Assembly (NCBI GenBank): GCA_016124755.1
Contig: WGNA01000020.1
Span: forward strand, 1 to 64,000
DNA length: 64,000 nucleotides
Reading direction: 5' to 3'
From: Bacteroidota bacterium
Lineage (GTDB): Bacteria > Bacteroidota > Bacteroidia > NS11-12g > UBA9320
The notes under the pieces are model-generated. The model did not search any database. It was not told where the DNA came from and saw nothing but the letters and a program-made list of their open reading frames with translations. Shown one piece after another: positions 44,615 to 53,705 of the stretch. Numbering within the stretch: the first letter of the stretch is position 1; each line of letters starts with the position of its first letter. Position numbers and translations under genes: made by a program.

Positions 44615-45289
44615 CTACTGAGTATGTTTCCACTTTTCAATCAGCTTTGCGTTTGCCAAAAGGTTCCCGAGCATAAACGTCTTACTTTGTTTTAAGGCAA
44701 CGGACTGTGATATTTCTTCCTTTATAACACCAGACTGGTTAATGTAATTGGAATGCATAAACCAAGTTCCGGATTCATCCTTCAGTATATATCCTGTGTG
44801 AAAATCTAAACCCACAATGAAGGCGGAATTAACCGGTTGTGTTTTTAAATAATTCTGCAAATTTTCTATTTTAGAATAGTGTTTTATATCAACACAAAGT
44901 TCCTTAATCAACACCGATGAAGCCGATTGGGCAAGTTTGATGCGTTCAAGGGTAAAACCCAGATCAACAAGCGTATTGGTAATAAAATATCCGCAGGCAA
45001 TTTTTCCTTTTCCCGGTGTTCGTGTCATCCCGTTAAAATCCCATTTTGTTCCCGACCAATATCCAGGGATATCTAAATTCAATCGATGAAAAAGAAATTC
45101 TGACACCACACTATCCGATGAATCCGCGCTATTTTTCTGAAAGTGGAGAATAGAATCTTTAAATGTAGGATAATCCAATTCTGTGTATAATCCACTTAGT
45201 TTCCCTTCTTCATTTAGGTTCGTTGTATTCGGACTGCAATCCCATGCAAGGATTAACAAAGCGATGGGTAGGAGGAGAGTTTTATTCAT
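44615..45289 (-). CDS. Lipoprotein with Cys/His amidase-like features
   Basis: 224 residues. The signal ends LILAWDC (Cys18), a rather weak lipobox. The mature part has GKIACGYFITNTLVDLGF (Cys99), GLDFHTGYILKDESG (His164) and WFMHSNY (His179). This order resembles NlpC/P60-type or CHAP amidases, where a Cys at a helix start is followed by a His. The fit is suggestive, not certain. It lies near two other possible envelope hydrolases on the same strand. Confidence 0.7.
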   Translation of the reverse strand: MNKTLLLPIALLILAWDCSPNTTNLNEEGKLSGLYTELDYPTFKDSILHFQKNSADSSDSVVSEFLFHRLNLDIPGYWSGTKWDFNGMTRTPGKGKIACGYFITNTLVDLGFTLERIKLAQSASSVLIKELCVDIKHYSKIENLQNYLKTQPVNSAFIVGLDFHTGYILKDESGTWFMHSNYINQSGVIKEEISQSVALKQSKTFMLGNLLANAKLIEKWKHTQ

Positions 45290-45357
45290 ATTAATAGAGA
45301 TCTAATATCTAACTCAGAAAGTCATAAAACTATTTCACATTAAATGGTTATCCGCAA

Positions 45358-45535
45358 GGATACACAAGGATTGTAAAACGGTTGGATATCGATGTACAAT
45401 CTCTTTACTCACTTTTTTCTTGATAAAAAAGTAAGCAAAAAATCAAGTAGGAAAGAAAGCTGGCAAGCGCACATTTCATTTTGTTCTTTTCACTACTAAA
45501 ATGGAAGTGATCCAAAGGTTAGTGTAATTATGCGT
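45358..45535 (+). repeat. Dispersed repeat copy 3, internally deleted
   Basis: About 178 bases. Shares the left end (GGATACACAAGGATTG), hairpin and GGAAAGAAAGCTG with the full copies, and the right end (ATTTCATTTTGTTC to GTGTAATTATGCG), but lacks about 120 bases in between. It occupies most of the gene-free 45290-45641 stretch. Confidence 0.88.
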
Positions 45536-45641
45536 GGGATCATTTCGCAATTATCATATAGAAGTTCATATTCCCGGCTACCGGCGCTTCCCAACACAAC
45601 CACTTTTTTCCTCTAAATTCGAAGCGAACATTGCCCTTGTT

Positions 45642-46049
45642 ATGAAATTCTTTCACGATCTCATCTTTACGCAGTATTACGAACTTAAACAAAAAGGTCG
45701 CCCGGTGGAAGCTTCGAAACGAACAGCCCTGATCATGGTTTCCGTGATTTTCTTTCTGATCGCCCTCGATGCCTTGCTGATCGTTTATAAAATCGGAATC
45801 ATCAGTAGTCTCAATACCCCAATGTCTGGACGAGCTGCCGGTAAAATATTCGGATTGTTGATCTTCGGAGCTTTGTACGGATTGGTGTATTTCCTGTTCG
45901 GACAAAAAGAAAAATATCAGTCCATTATTGATTCGTATGAAAAGCTTTCCGATGAAGATCAAAAGCAAACTTTTAAAAAAGGCATGAAGAATTTCGGCTA
46001 TGTATTCGGAGGGCTGCTCTTTTTATTAGTTGTTTTAATGGTGTTCTGA
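45642..46049 (+). CDS. Small membrane protein, function unknown
   Basis: 135 residues from ATG 45642; a longer frame opens at a GTG inside the adjacent repeat and is rejected. Three hydrophobic helices (about 30-55, 70-86 and 116-134) with a charged cytoplasmic loop (KEKYQSIIDSYEKLSDEDQKQ). The stop is 4 bases from the stop of the convergent ABC permease gene. Family not recognised. Confidence 0.75.
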   Translation: MKFFHDLIFTQYYELKQKGRPVEASKRTALIMVSVIFFLIALDALLIVYKIGIISSLNTPMSGRAAGKIFGLLIFGALYGLVYFLFGQKEKYQSIIDSYEKLSDEDQKQTFKKGMKNFGYVFGGLLFLLVVLMVF

Positions 46050-46053
46050 AAAA

Positions 46054-46836
46054 TTATTTATGATCAGAATACATCCACGATTTCAATGTGGCTAAGAGTC
46101 CAATGATGCCTGTGGCGAACAGAATCACATAACTCGCAGAATTTATTTCGTAACCTTCCCCACCCGGACCGGCACCAAACAAACCGGGAATTGCCCAAGG
46201 AAAATACTGACCAATTCCAATAAACGCCACCAGATTCGCCAGAATTAACGTAAGCACAACAAAGCCGAATGCGAGCAGATAACCACGACCTTTTGTTGCA
46301 AAATACGCCGCTACCGGTGTGAGAATTAATGTCATCAACATCATTTTACAGAAGATGATTAATTCTTTAATCACGTAATCGGATTGCCATCCCGGAATGT
46401 GCATGAGCAGTCCGATTGTTATCGCACTGATCAGAAACAGCAAGGAAAGAAGAATACCGAATGTTAGTCCGACCAATAATTTTGAAAACACAATTTCCCG
46501 TCGGCTTACCGGCAAAGCAAGTAAATCTTTGGCTGTGTTGTCTGCGAATTCGCGACCGAAAATCCATGCCATTGAAACGCCGGTTCCAATGAGTCCGAGT
46601 CCGGCAAAAACTTGTTTCAGGAATGAAAAATAGGCGCTCCAGTTTTTGCCTTCCAGCATATTGGCTTTCCCGCTCATCATACCAAGCCTTGATGCTTCTT
46701 CGGGATGCAATTGCACGTACATCAGCAAACCAAGCATGCAGGGGAGAAATAAAAACAACAGGATAATCACTTTTGAAAAACCGGATTTTCGGAGTTTCAA
46801 TGTTTCGGTTTTTATAGATTGAATAAAGAGATTCAT
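46054..46836 (-). CDS. ABC transporter permease
   Basis: 260 residues with six hydrophobic helices, of the ABC-2 type permease group (FGREFADNTAKDLLALPVSRREIVFSKLL is the characteristic cytoplasmic loop). Its ATG overlaps the ATPase stop by 4 bases. Together they form an exporter of unknown substrate, possibly a drug, peptide or lipid. Confidence 0.9.
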   Translation of the reverse strand: MNLFIQSIKTETLKLRKSGFSKVIILLFLFLPCMLGLLMYVQLHPEEASRLGMMSGKANMLEGKNWSAYFSFLKQVFAGLGLIGTGVSMAWIFGREFADNTAKDLLALPVSRREIVFSKLLVGLTFGILLSLLFLISAITIGLLMHIPGWQSDYVIKELIIFCKMMLMTLILTPVAAYFATKGRGYLLAFGFVVLTLILANLVAFIGIGQYFPWAIPGLFGAGPGGEGYEINSASYVILFATGIIGLLATLKSWMYSDHK

Positions 46837-47753
46837 GATACTTTTTGGGATTCGATAATTCGTAAAAAATAAGATTCGAGATCTTCCCTTTCCACTTTTA
46901 AAAGTTTGGGGGCCACGTTGTCGTAAACCATTAACCGGGCAATTTCTTCCGGGTGTTGAATGGCTTCTTCATCTGTAATTTCGAGTTGCTTTTCCGGATT
47001 AATGTTCACTTCGTAGCCATGTTCTTTCAATCTGGAAAAAGCTGTCTCCCGATCATTTGATTCAATTACCAGACGCTCACGGCAAAGTGCTTTCAGTTCA
47101 TCGGAAGTAACCTCCTGAATAAGTTTACCATTCGAAATAATTCCGATTCTCGACGCAACTCTTGAGATTTCCCCGAGGATATGACTTGATATAAAAACCG
47201 TTACGCCGTGATTGCGGGCCAGATGGGAGAGCAAGTTCCGTATTTCAACAATACCGGCCGGATCCAATGCATTTGCCGGCTCATCGAGAATCAGTAAATC
47301 GGGTTTGTGCATCATGGCTTTAGCAAGTCCGAGCCGCTGTGCATTTCCCTGTGAAAGATCCTTTGCTTTCCGGTTTCGAAACTGTGCAATATTGAGTTCT
47401 TCCATGATTGTTTCAACAGCCTTCTTCTCCTTTATTCCTCGGAGATCGCGCATGATGTTCAGATTTTCTTCCACCGTTAAACCGGGATAATGATGCGGTG
47501 CTTCCACCATATATCCCACGCGTTTCCAGACATAGGTGTTGCCGGGTTTTACGGGTTCGTCAAAAAGATTTACCTCGCCGGAATCGGGTTTTATCATGCC
47601 GAGTAGCATTCGGATTGTCGTTGTTTTCCCGGCACCGTTTAAACCGATAAAACCATAAATCTCTCCTTTTCCAACCGTAAGCGATAAGTCGGAAACGGCT
47701 TTGAACGATCCGAACGAACGGCTCAGTTGATGTGTATTAATTACGTCTTTCAT
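46833..47753 (-). CDS. ABC transporter ATP-binding protein
   Basis: 306 residues. Walker A GLNGAGKTT (37-45), signature LSQGNAQR (133-140), Walker B LLILDEPANALDP (153-165) and switch His191 are all intact. The C-terminal 80 residues form the accessory domain typical of the CcmA/antibiotic-exporter ATPases. It is first in the operon with the permease and is preceded 10 bases upstream by a TetR-type operator-like site. Confidence 0.95.
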   Translation of the reverse strand: MKDVINTHQLSRSFGSFKAVSDLSLTVGKGEIYGFIGLNGAGKTTTIRMLLGMIKPDSGEVNLFDEPVKPGNTYVWKRVGYMVEAPHHYPGLTVEENLNIMRDLRGIKEKKAVETIMEELNIAQFRNRKAKDLSQGNAQRLGLAKAMMHKPDLLILDEPANALDPAGIVEIRNLLSHLARNHGVTVFISSHILGEISRVASRIGIISNGKLIQEVTSDELKALCRERLVIESNDRETAFSRLKEHGYEVNINPEKQLEITDEEAIQHPEEIARLMVYDNVAPKLLKVEREDLESYFLRIIESQKVS

Positions 47754-47762
47754 TTATTTTAT

Positions 47763-47776
47763 ACCGACCATTCGGT
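47763..47776. promoter_or_regulatory. TetR-type operator-like palindrome before the ABC operon
   Basis: ACCGACCATTCGGT: ACCGA and TCGGT are inverted, with CCAT between. The same ACCGACCATTYGGT core is found just upstream of tetR (48703-48716). It lies 10 bases before the ATPase ATG, so a bound repressor would block transcription or its start. Confidence 0.6.
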
Positions 47777-47900
47777 TTGTGACTTTGTTCATTCTGACGA
47801 CGATTTAATTCAATTTGAGGAAGGCAAATCGTGTCAGTTTTAACAGAATGTTCTTTCCCTTTTGGAGGAAAGTTTGTTCTGTATAAATTTTAATACTTCT

Positions 47901-48087
47901 CCTATTGGATACACCAGGATTGCGAATCGGTTTATGCATCGATGAACAATCTCTTTTCCTCACTTTTTTCTTGATAAAAAAATAAGCAAAAAATCAAGTC
48001 GGAAAGAAAGCTGGCAAACGCACAATTTATTTTGTTCTTTTTTATTCTACAATTAAAGTGATCCACAAATTGGTGTAATTAGGCGTA
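47901..48087 (+). repeat. Dispersed repeat copy 4, internally deleted
   Basis: Same deleted form as copy 3, from CCTATTGGATACACCAGG to GTGTAATTAGGCG. It fills most of the gap between the ABC operon and tetR (47754-48104), in which no gene is supported. Confidence 0.88.
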
Positions 48088-48104
48088 GAAACTTTTAAAA
48101 TTAT

Positions 48105-48695
48105 TTATACAGCAAACATTGCATACATATCATCCATTATCTTTTTCAATTCCTTGTGTGATTGAAGAAAGCTCTGTTTCACCAAAAGCCGGATTCCCAA
48201 TCCATCGATATTATTCACAAATACATGGGCCAGGGTTAATGATTTAATATCGTTTTTGATCTCACCCTTTTTTTGGGCAGTTTTGATCACCTTATCCCAT
48301 GCCTTCACTTCCTTGTCGTGGAGAGCGACGAATTTGTCGCGGTACCCCGGAAAAACCCGCAAAACCTCAAATATTAACGCCATGAAATTGAAATCCAGTT
48401 CCCCTCCTTCTGCTTTTTGCAGTTCCTTCGTTGAATCCTTCAATTGCTGAATGTAGTCGTTGAGAAATCCTCTCAGACTCGTCTGATCAAACTTTGAATA
48501 ATCCACTTCAGCAAACGGAAGCACAAATTGATTTACAATTTCTTCAAACACTTCCTCTTTGCTTTTGAAATAATGGTAGAATGCACCTTTTGATAATCCG
48601 GACGCATCCAGAATCTGATTCATTGTTACCGCTTTAAATCCGCTCTGCAAGAAGAGTTTGAAAGAGCATTGCAAGATGTGTGTTCGGGTATCCAT
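48105..48695 (-). CDS. TetR family transcriptional regulator
   Basis: 196 residues. The DNA-binding helix-turn-helix is clear (TMNQILDASGLSKGAFYHYFKSKEEVFEEIV, read in two parts: TMNQILDASGLSK and GAFYHYFKSKEEVF). The helical C-terminal ligand domain is of usual length. Upstream (48703-48716) is a palindrome shared with the ABC operon, so it likely represses both itself and the exporter until a ligand binds. Confidence 0.93.
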   Translation of the reverse strand: MDTRTHILQCSFKLFLQSGFKAVTMNQILDASGLSKGAFYHYFKSKEEVFEEIVNQFVLPFAEVDYSKFDQTSLRGFLNDYIQQLKDSTKELQKAEGGELDFNFMALIFEVLRVFPGYRDKFVALHDKEVKAWDKVIKTAQKKGEIKNDIKSLTLAHVFVNNIDGLGIRLLVKQSFLQSHKELKKIMDDMYAMFAV

Positions 48696-48702
48696 TTAAC
48701 AA

Positions 48703-48716
48703 ACCGACCATTTGGT
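48703..48716. promoter_or_regulatory. TetR-type operator-like palindrome before tetR
   Basis: ACCGACCATTTGGT, with GACCA/TGGTC perfect inverted arms around TT. It differs by one base from 47763-47776 over this core. It is 8 bases upstream of the tetR ATG at 48695. Confidence 0.6.
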
Positions 48717-48774
48717 CTGCGCAAAGAAAAGGAAATTTTGAATAACTGGAATCATTTTTTATCTATTGGTTCAC

Positions 48775-49070
48775 CTTATGGATACACCAAGATTGCGAAT
48801 CGGTTTATGGATCGATGGACAATCTCTTTTACTCACTTTTTTCTTGATAAAAAAGTAAGCAAAAAATCAAGTCGGAAAGAAAGCTGCCCAGGCGCCCTTT
48901 ATCATTTGTTGAAAATCTGGGAAAGAAGTGTCAAGCACTTTCCCGATTTTCTGCCAAATGACAAATTCCCGCCGGGGCTATCCCGCCTTTCCGACTGCCC
49001 ACCCACGTGTTCTTATTCAAGTATTAGGATCCGCTTCGCACAATTCATTTTGTTATTATTAATACTAACG
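48775..49070 (+). repeat. Dispersed repeat copy 5, full length
   Basis: About 300 bases, nearly identical to copy 2 from the hairpin through CCGCTTCGCACAATTCATTT. Its right end diverges before the GTGTAATTA terminus. It lies directly upstream of tetR. A long plus-strand frame (to 49103) runs through it, but is explained by the repeat. Confidence 0.9.
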
Positions 49071-49099
49071 GTTGTCGCTTGGCGATGTGGCGGTAGTGT

Positions 49100-49954
49100 T
49101 TAAATTTTAGTAATAATGATTTCGATTTTTTTTCTGATCGCATATAGTCCAACACCCTGAATATAAATGGTGCATAGAACTTCCTGAGTTTGTCTATGTG
49201 AAAGAGAATATTTAAAATTGGCTTCATAGGTAAATTCCAACCATGTGGTATCTGAGTATTTAGGCTCCTTTGACATTTGTCCAAATATGTCAAAATCATA
49301 TCTCCCACAAAAGGTTACGATGCTATCTTGATTAGATTCAATCATTGAACAAAGACTTAAGCAGCTTTCCGATATTTCCACACCTGACGGATCTATATCG
49401 GAAAAAATAAATTTATTAAGCAATCCGTCAAAACCTAAAGGAGGATATGAGAAATCATGGTAGGTGAAATTCACACATTGCGAAGTTGGTTGATATTGAA
49501 AAGCCGGTTCAATCAAGATATCATAGAAAATAGCGTGTCCACCACTGATTCTAAAATGTTCGGAATTTAACAACTGGTTGTCACAGAAGTTATCATATGA
49601 TACTAATCCCATGGTTTCAAAGAAACTAGAGGTGCATCGATCACTAATCACCTTCATCGAATTGGTATCACCCTTCAATGTATCTATCACAATTCTCCAT
49701 TTGTTTTGGCCAAATAGATTCTTGTCGAATGGAAGATTAGGACCATGACCATACGAGGAGGGTAAATTCCTTATGAAACTTGGAAATGTGTCCAGATTCT
49801 GTTCATAAACGGTTGCGATATATTCAACTTTTTGATCAACATTAAATCCCATTTGTAAAATCGACTTCATGCCTAGATTGTCGTTCTGAGCTGTTAATTT
49901 AATACCCCAACTACATAAGAAAATGCTAAATGTTATAATTATTAATTTGCTCAT
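49100..49954 (-). CDS. Secreted protein of unknown function
   Basis: 284 residues with a signal peptide ending IKLTAQ (23). The mature part is aromatic, with several cysteines (DRCTSSFFETMG, SESCLSLCSM, VTFCGRYDFD) that may form disulfides, and beta strands near the end. No sorting domain or lipobox, so a periplasmic location is expected. Family not recognised. Its 3' end lies close to repeat copy 5. Confidence 0.75.
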   Translation of the reverse strand: MSKLIIITFSIFLCSWGIKLTAQNDNLGMKSILQMGFNVDQKVEYIATVYEQNLDTFPSFIRNLPSSYGHGPNLPFDKNLFGQNKWRIVIDTLKGDTNSMKVISDRCTSSFFETMGLVSYDNFCDNQLLNSEHFRISGGHAIFYDILIEPAFQYQPTSQCVNFTYHDFSYPPLGFDGLLNKFIFSDIDPSGVEISESCLSLCSMIESNQDSIVTFCGRYDFDIFGQMSKEPKYSDTTWLEFTYEANFKYSLSHRQTQEVLCTIYIQGVGLYAIRKKIEIIITKI

Positions 49955-50058
49955 ATTCTTGTTTTAGTTTCTAGCTAATTAACTAAATTAGCTTGATGTA
50001 TTTGCATATACCGCCAACTACAGGTATATCTTAATTATACGGAGAATCATTTTTTTAT

Positions 50059-50769
50059 TCAGCGCTGATAGAAAGAAGAATCGATTACATCCTCATTTAA
50101 TAATGTTTGCACGCTAACACCCGATTTTTCTTCTGAATATATGAACCGGACATTCCGTTCATCAAACTCATGATTTGAAAGAAAACTCAGTTTCAACCAA
50201 TCGTCTGTTACCTCTATTGAAACTGAAATATCGTAGTTTCCGTCATTCACAAATCTGAAATCCTTATAACCATAAACAACGGTTGCGTCGCTTCCCAATG
50301 GAGAATAGCGGTCTGCTTCGGTGTAAATATCTATAGAATGAGCGTGTCGTTCGGTGACCGTCATTCCCGTCCTTAATGCCAGAAAGTACAGCGCGCCGGA
50401 AAGCTGACAAAGTCCGCCCCCTGCTTCGCGTTTCAATTTGCCGTTAACCAGATTTCTCCCTTCCCGATAACCGCGTTTAGTCGTTGGATTTCCAACCCGA
50501 TTCCAAAACGAAAATGTTTCACCGGGTTTAACAATCAATCCCGAAATAGTAAGAGCAGCTAATTTCAGATTGTGCACTTTATTGGCTGTCCAATCGCCCG
50601 GCATAATGCGCTGTTCCAAATCTGTTTTATACTTGAATGAAGCCGGGTTTTCAGATTTTTGAAATGCAAAATGCAAATCCGGATTGCGCCAATCCGACAA
50701 AAACCTTTTTAATAAGGGGAGTTGCAGCCGCAAAACTTTCGGGACAAGAAATCGAAGGACAATTCTCAC
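50059..50769 (-). CDS. VanW family protein
   Basis: 236 residues. The VanW core is clear: IVKPGETFSFWNRVGNPTTK, GYREGRNLVNGKL, GGGLCQLSGALYFLALRTG and HAHSIDIYTEADRYSPLGSDA. The family is named from vancomycin-resistance loci, but its role is unknown. A GTG start is used, overlapping the upstream methyltransferase stop as GTGA, so the two are translationally coupled. No signal peptide, so a cytoplasmic location is likely. Confidence 0.9.
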   Translation of the reverse strand: MRIVLRFLVPKVLRLQLPLLKRFLSDWRNPDLHFAFQKSENPASFKYKTDLEQRIMPGDWTANKVHNLKLAALTISGLIVKPGETFSFWNRVGNPTTKRGYREGRNLVNGKLKREAGGGLCQLSGALYFLALRTGMTVTERHAHSIDIYTEADRYSPLGSDATVVYGYKDFRFVNDGNYDISVSIEVTDDWLKLSFLSNHEFDERNVRFIYSEEKSGVSVQTLLNEDVIDSSFYQR

Positions 50770-51461
50770 AGCTTTCGAAGTAAATACATTTTATAAGAAG
50801 CGAAATTCCGGAGCGGTGTTTTGCAAAACAGGATATCCAGATGCACCACATACTTCCTGAGAAACTCAGGTATTCGGTGAACCGGAAAAAGAGCGACCCC
50901 ACCGGTTTTCATAATTTCCCATCCCGAATTTTTCCAATATTCTTCCTCCTGATTTCCGAAGGATGTAGATGCATGCCAGTTTTCCGTAGTGCGTTTAAAT
51001 ATATTTCGTCTTCGTGTAGTCGGAACATCAAACAAAAAGATCCCGCCGGGCCTGAGCGTGCGATTTACCTCGAGAAAAATGGAATTCACCGCTTGTTTTT
51101 TAAGATGCATTAAAAGGTGAAAAGAGAAAATCATATCAACCGAGTTATCCTGATATGGAAGTTTATTACCGGTTGTAACATGAATCTTTTTATCGGTAAA
51201 CTTTTGTTGCGCAATAGATGCCATCGCGTTGGAAATGTCAACTCCTTCATCCGCAAATTCCAGAAACCTTCCGCTCCCACATGCCAGATCCACTATCAGA
51301 TTTTGATTCGGATGTTTGCTAAAAACTTTCTTTAGAAAGGCTCTTTCCTGTTTGTCGATGTACTTTCCGTATGAGTTGCCAAACCGGATTTCATCATAAT
51401 CCGGCGCCAGAATCTCGTAATAATCTTCTACCTCCGGATTAAAAATTGGATTCTCCGTCAT
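50766..51461 (-). CDS. Class I SAM-dependent methyltransferase
   Basis: 231 residues from ATG 51461 (a TTG at 51488 is an alternative). Motif I is LIVDLACGSGRFLEFA, the acidic second-strand residue is in ADEGVDISNAM, and DNSVDMIFSFHLLMHL and LRPGGIFLFDVP follow. The C-terminal part has VHRIPEFLRKYVVHLDILFCK. Coupled to the VanW gene, which suggests a shared but unknown pathway. Confidence 0.88.
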   Translation of the reverse strand: MTENPIFNPEVEDYYEILAPDYDEIRFGNSYGKYIDKQERAFLKKVFSKHPNQNLIVDLACGSGRFLEFADEGVDISNAMASIAQQKFTDKKIHVTTGNKLPYQDNSVDMIFSFHLLMHLKKQAVNSIFLEVNRTLRPGGIFLFDVPTTRRRNIFKRTTENWHASTSFGNQEEEYWKNSGWEIMKTGGVALFPVHRIPEFLRKYVVHLDILFCKTPLRNFASYKMYLLRKL

Positions 51462-51603
51462 TACGCCAAAGTTAAGAGAAGGATGCAAACTTGCAGAACG
51501 TCAGGTAATTCACCGATTGCATAAGGAGATCAATCACAGATTCAGAATTAATCCGTGAGTGCGGAAAACCGACATCTGAATTTGGAAAGTTAACACATTA
51601 AAA

Positions 51604-51629
51604 AGGCCCTCATCTCGCGATGAGGACCT
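51604..51629 (-). terminator. Intrinsic terminator of the DUF3857 operon
   Basis: AGGCCCTCATC and GATGAGGACCT form 11-base arms with one mismatch around TCGC. On the minus strand the hairpin is followed by TTTTT, about 85 bases past the operon's last stop at 51716. It is the strongest terminator in the window. Confidence 0.8.
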
Positions 51630-51715
51630 CTTAAAAAAAAGACAAAGGGACTTTTAGATCGTTCAATTCCTGAGAAACATTTCACAGGAATCAGGTTCCT
51701 ATTCAAAAATTAAAG

Positions 51716-53698
51716 TTAAGACTTTTTCTTGAGTAAAATAGCAATTTTGTTAAAATCTGCGGCGGCGTTGATTACATTTTCAAAATGCGGGTATTCGGCA
51801 ACCGGATATTCAATGGATTCGTAGTATTCGTCAACATTTATTATCAGCTCATCTCCTTTTATTTCATAAGAAGAAATAAAGCCGAGATCTCTTTTATTCT
51901 GACGATCGTAAACCACTTTCATATTTAAACTGTCGAGATTCACCAACTCATATCCTTCCGGAATTTTAACGACAATGCGCCGGATGTATTCGTGATTATA
52001 GGCATTCGAAACTTTTGTCTCCCGTTTCCCCTCCTGATACAACTCGGCTTGCGGCCCGATGAGTTTCCCCACATTTATAAGATAGTTGCTTCCCGCCTTT
52101 TGTATAAATTCTTTGGATCTGAATTCCGCTTCCACTTCGAGAGGTTTTTCCCCAAAGTCTTCGGGCTCCAGATTTTTCACTTCCATCGAAGTAATTTCCA
52201 TGTTCTCATCAAAATATTTAACCAAAGCTTCTTTGAGTTCCTGCTGACGATCTTCCTCCAAAGTATTCATCATCGTTTGTTCGAAGCCGGCTGCATATCC
52301 GGTTATTTCTCTTTTAACTTCCACCTTGGCGTTGGTGAGATCATCGAGATGCAGGGTTACTTCGAGACGGTCAAGATTTTCTTCGGCCGGAATGGCATCC
52401 ATAAATTTCACTTTTCCGATTCCGGAACTCACTCCGCCGAGGGTTACCATTTTAATGAAATACCCGTTGTTGTTTACATATTTAAAAGGCGGGTAACCAT
52501 ATCTGCTGGTTTTTTCTCCCGGACACAAATACTTGCCGGTTTTCGGAAAGTAAAACATCAGGTAGTCGAGGAAAAGATAACATTCAAAATCCTTTTCAAA
52601 CCGAAGATCTGTTCTGTCGGATGTATAAACAATTTCGTAGTCAATACCCATTTCATTAAATATAGAAGCGTACAACTGCATAATATAAATATCGCTGAAC
52701 AGGCCGCTTTTGATACTACTTTTCAGATCCTTGGAAAAATTCACGGAAATCCCGAGAAAATTGAAGTTGAGAACAGCAAACTCCTTTTTAATATAGTCTT
52801 CCACATAGCGAATCTTCTTGTCGGTGGAACCGGATTGAGGAATATCCATCTTCTTCATTAATTTGAGAACACCGTCTTTTTTCGGATTTACATCACTCAC
52901 CAATTTGCCGACACCTTTAGAAAAATTAGTGTATAAATCGAAAGAAGATCCCTGATAAGTGTTGCGGTATAAATAATGACCAACAGCTCCTCTGTTCGCG
53001 AAATAATCTGAGTATTTTTCTTTTGGAAGTCCGGGAAGATCCTTTGCTGTGGCAAAAAAGAAATTCCGGTCGTCGTAATTCGAATCCTGAATCATTTCCG
53101 GGAATCCGTTAAACGAATGAAATTTATTAATCAGATTTAGCGGTGTAATTACAATGCGGGTCGCTTCTCTTTTTAAAGAATGACTTTGCATTGCCGCGTA
53201 ACTTCCACTGGTTCTGGGTTGTTTCGGATAAATATAATAGTACTCAATTTCATCGCCTACTTCAATACCCTCTAATGCGAAAAAGCGCTTTTTAATAAAT
53301 GATTCCTCTTCCTTTTCTTCCAGAATACTGCCGTTATCCAGATTAATGATTTCACCATTGGGTTTTATCACCCTGGCTTCTTCAACGATTACGTAATTCT
53401 CTGTGCTGTACCGACTACCCGGCATATACACTTTATTGTGTTCATTTATGGCCTCCTGATCGTTGAGATGAATAATTACATGTTCCATATAATATTCGAT
53501 CGCCTCACGGTCATCCTGATAAAATATTTCTGATGCAGATACATGTTTGATATAAACGGCTGATTCTTTTTTCTCAACCTCAGACAATTCGTGAACGGTC
53601 GGGTTTTCATCCCATTCGTAGCTCAGCAGCCATGATGTCTGGGCTTTAGAAAGAACTGATGAGAATAGAATTAATAATAGTAAGGTTAATTGTTTCAT
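51716..53698 (-). CDS. DUF3857 protein with apparently inactive transglutaminase domain
   Basis: 660 residues with a signal peptide ending VLSKAQ (20). The DUF3857 N-terminal half (about 40-270) is present, with YMPGSRYSTENYVIVEEARVI. The transglutaminase region (about 300-420) keeps its framework (IRYVEDYIKKEFA, LYASIFNEMGIDYEIVYTSD). But the Cys expected before the LYASIFNEMGI helix is absent (SGLFSDIYIM), the His strand reads ECYLFLDYLMFYF, and the Asp position is in LCPGEKTS. A paralogue with all three residues lies immediately upstream. It is the last gene of the operon. Confidence 0.82.
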   Translation of the reverse strand: MKQLTLLLLILFSSVLSKAQTSWLLSYEWDENPTVHELSEVEKKESAVYIKHVSASEIFYQDDREAIEYYMEHVIIHLNDQEAINEHNKVYMPGSRYSTENYVIVEEARVIKPNGEIINLDNGSILEEKEEESFIKKRFFALEGIEVGDEIEYYYIYPKQPRTSGSYAAMQSHSLKREATRIVITPLNLINKFHSFNGFPEMIQDSNYDDRNFFFATAKDLPGLPKEKYSDYFANRGAVGHYLYRNTYQGSSFDLYTNFSKGVGKLVSDVNPKKDGVLKLMKKMDIPQSGSTDKKIRYVEDYIKKEFAVLNFNFLGISVNFSKDLKSSIKSGLFSDIYIMQLYASIFNEMGIDYEIVYTSDRTDLRFEKDFECYLFLDYLMFYFPKTGKYLCPGEKTSRYGYPPFKYVNNNGYFIKMVTLGGVSSGIGKVKFMDAIPAEENLDRLEVTLHLDDLTNAKVEVKREITGYAAGFEQTMMNTLEEDRQQELKEALVKYFDENMEITSMEVKNLEPEDFGEKPLEVEAEFRSKEFIQKAGSNYLINVGKLIGPQAELYQEGKRETKVSNAYNHEYIRRIVVKIPEGYELVNLDSLNMKVVYDRQNKRDLGFISSYEIKGDELIINVDEYYESIEYPVAEYPHFENVINAAADFNKIAILLKKKS

Positions 53699-53705
53699 GT
53701 GTTAT

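Noticed and set aside
48669-49103. 144-codon plus-strand frame over tetR upstream region
   Set aside because: It crosses the tetR operator and repeat copy 5, starts inside tetR and is explained by the open frame of the repeat.
51992-52861. 289-codon plus-strand frame
   Set aside because: It is the antisense of the well-supported DUF3857 gene, with implausible aromatic-rich composition.
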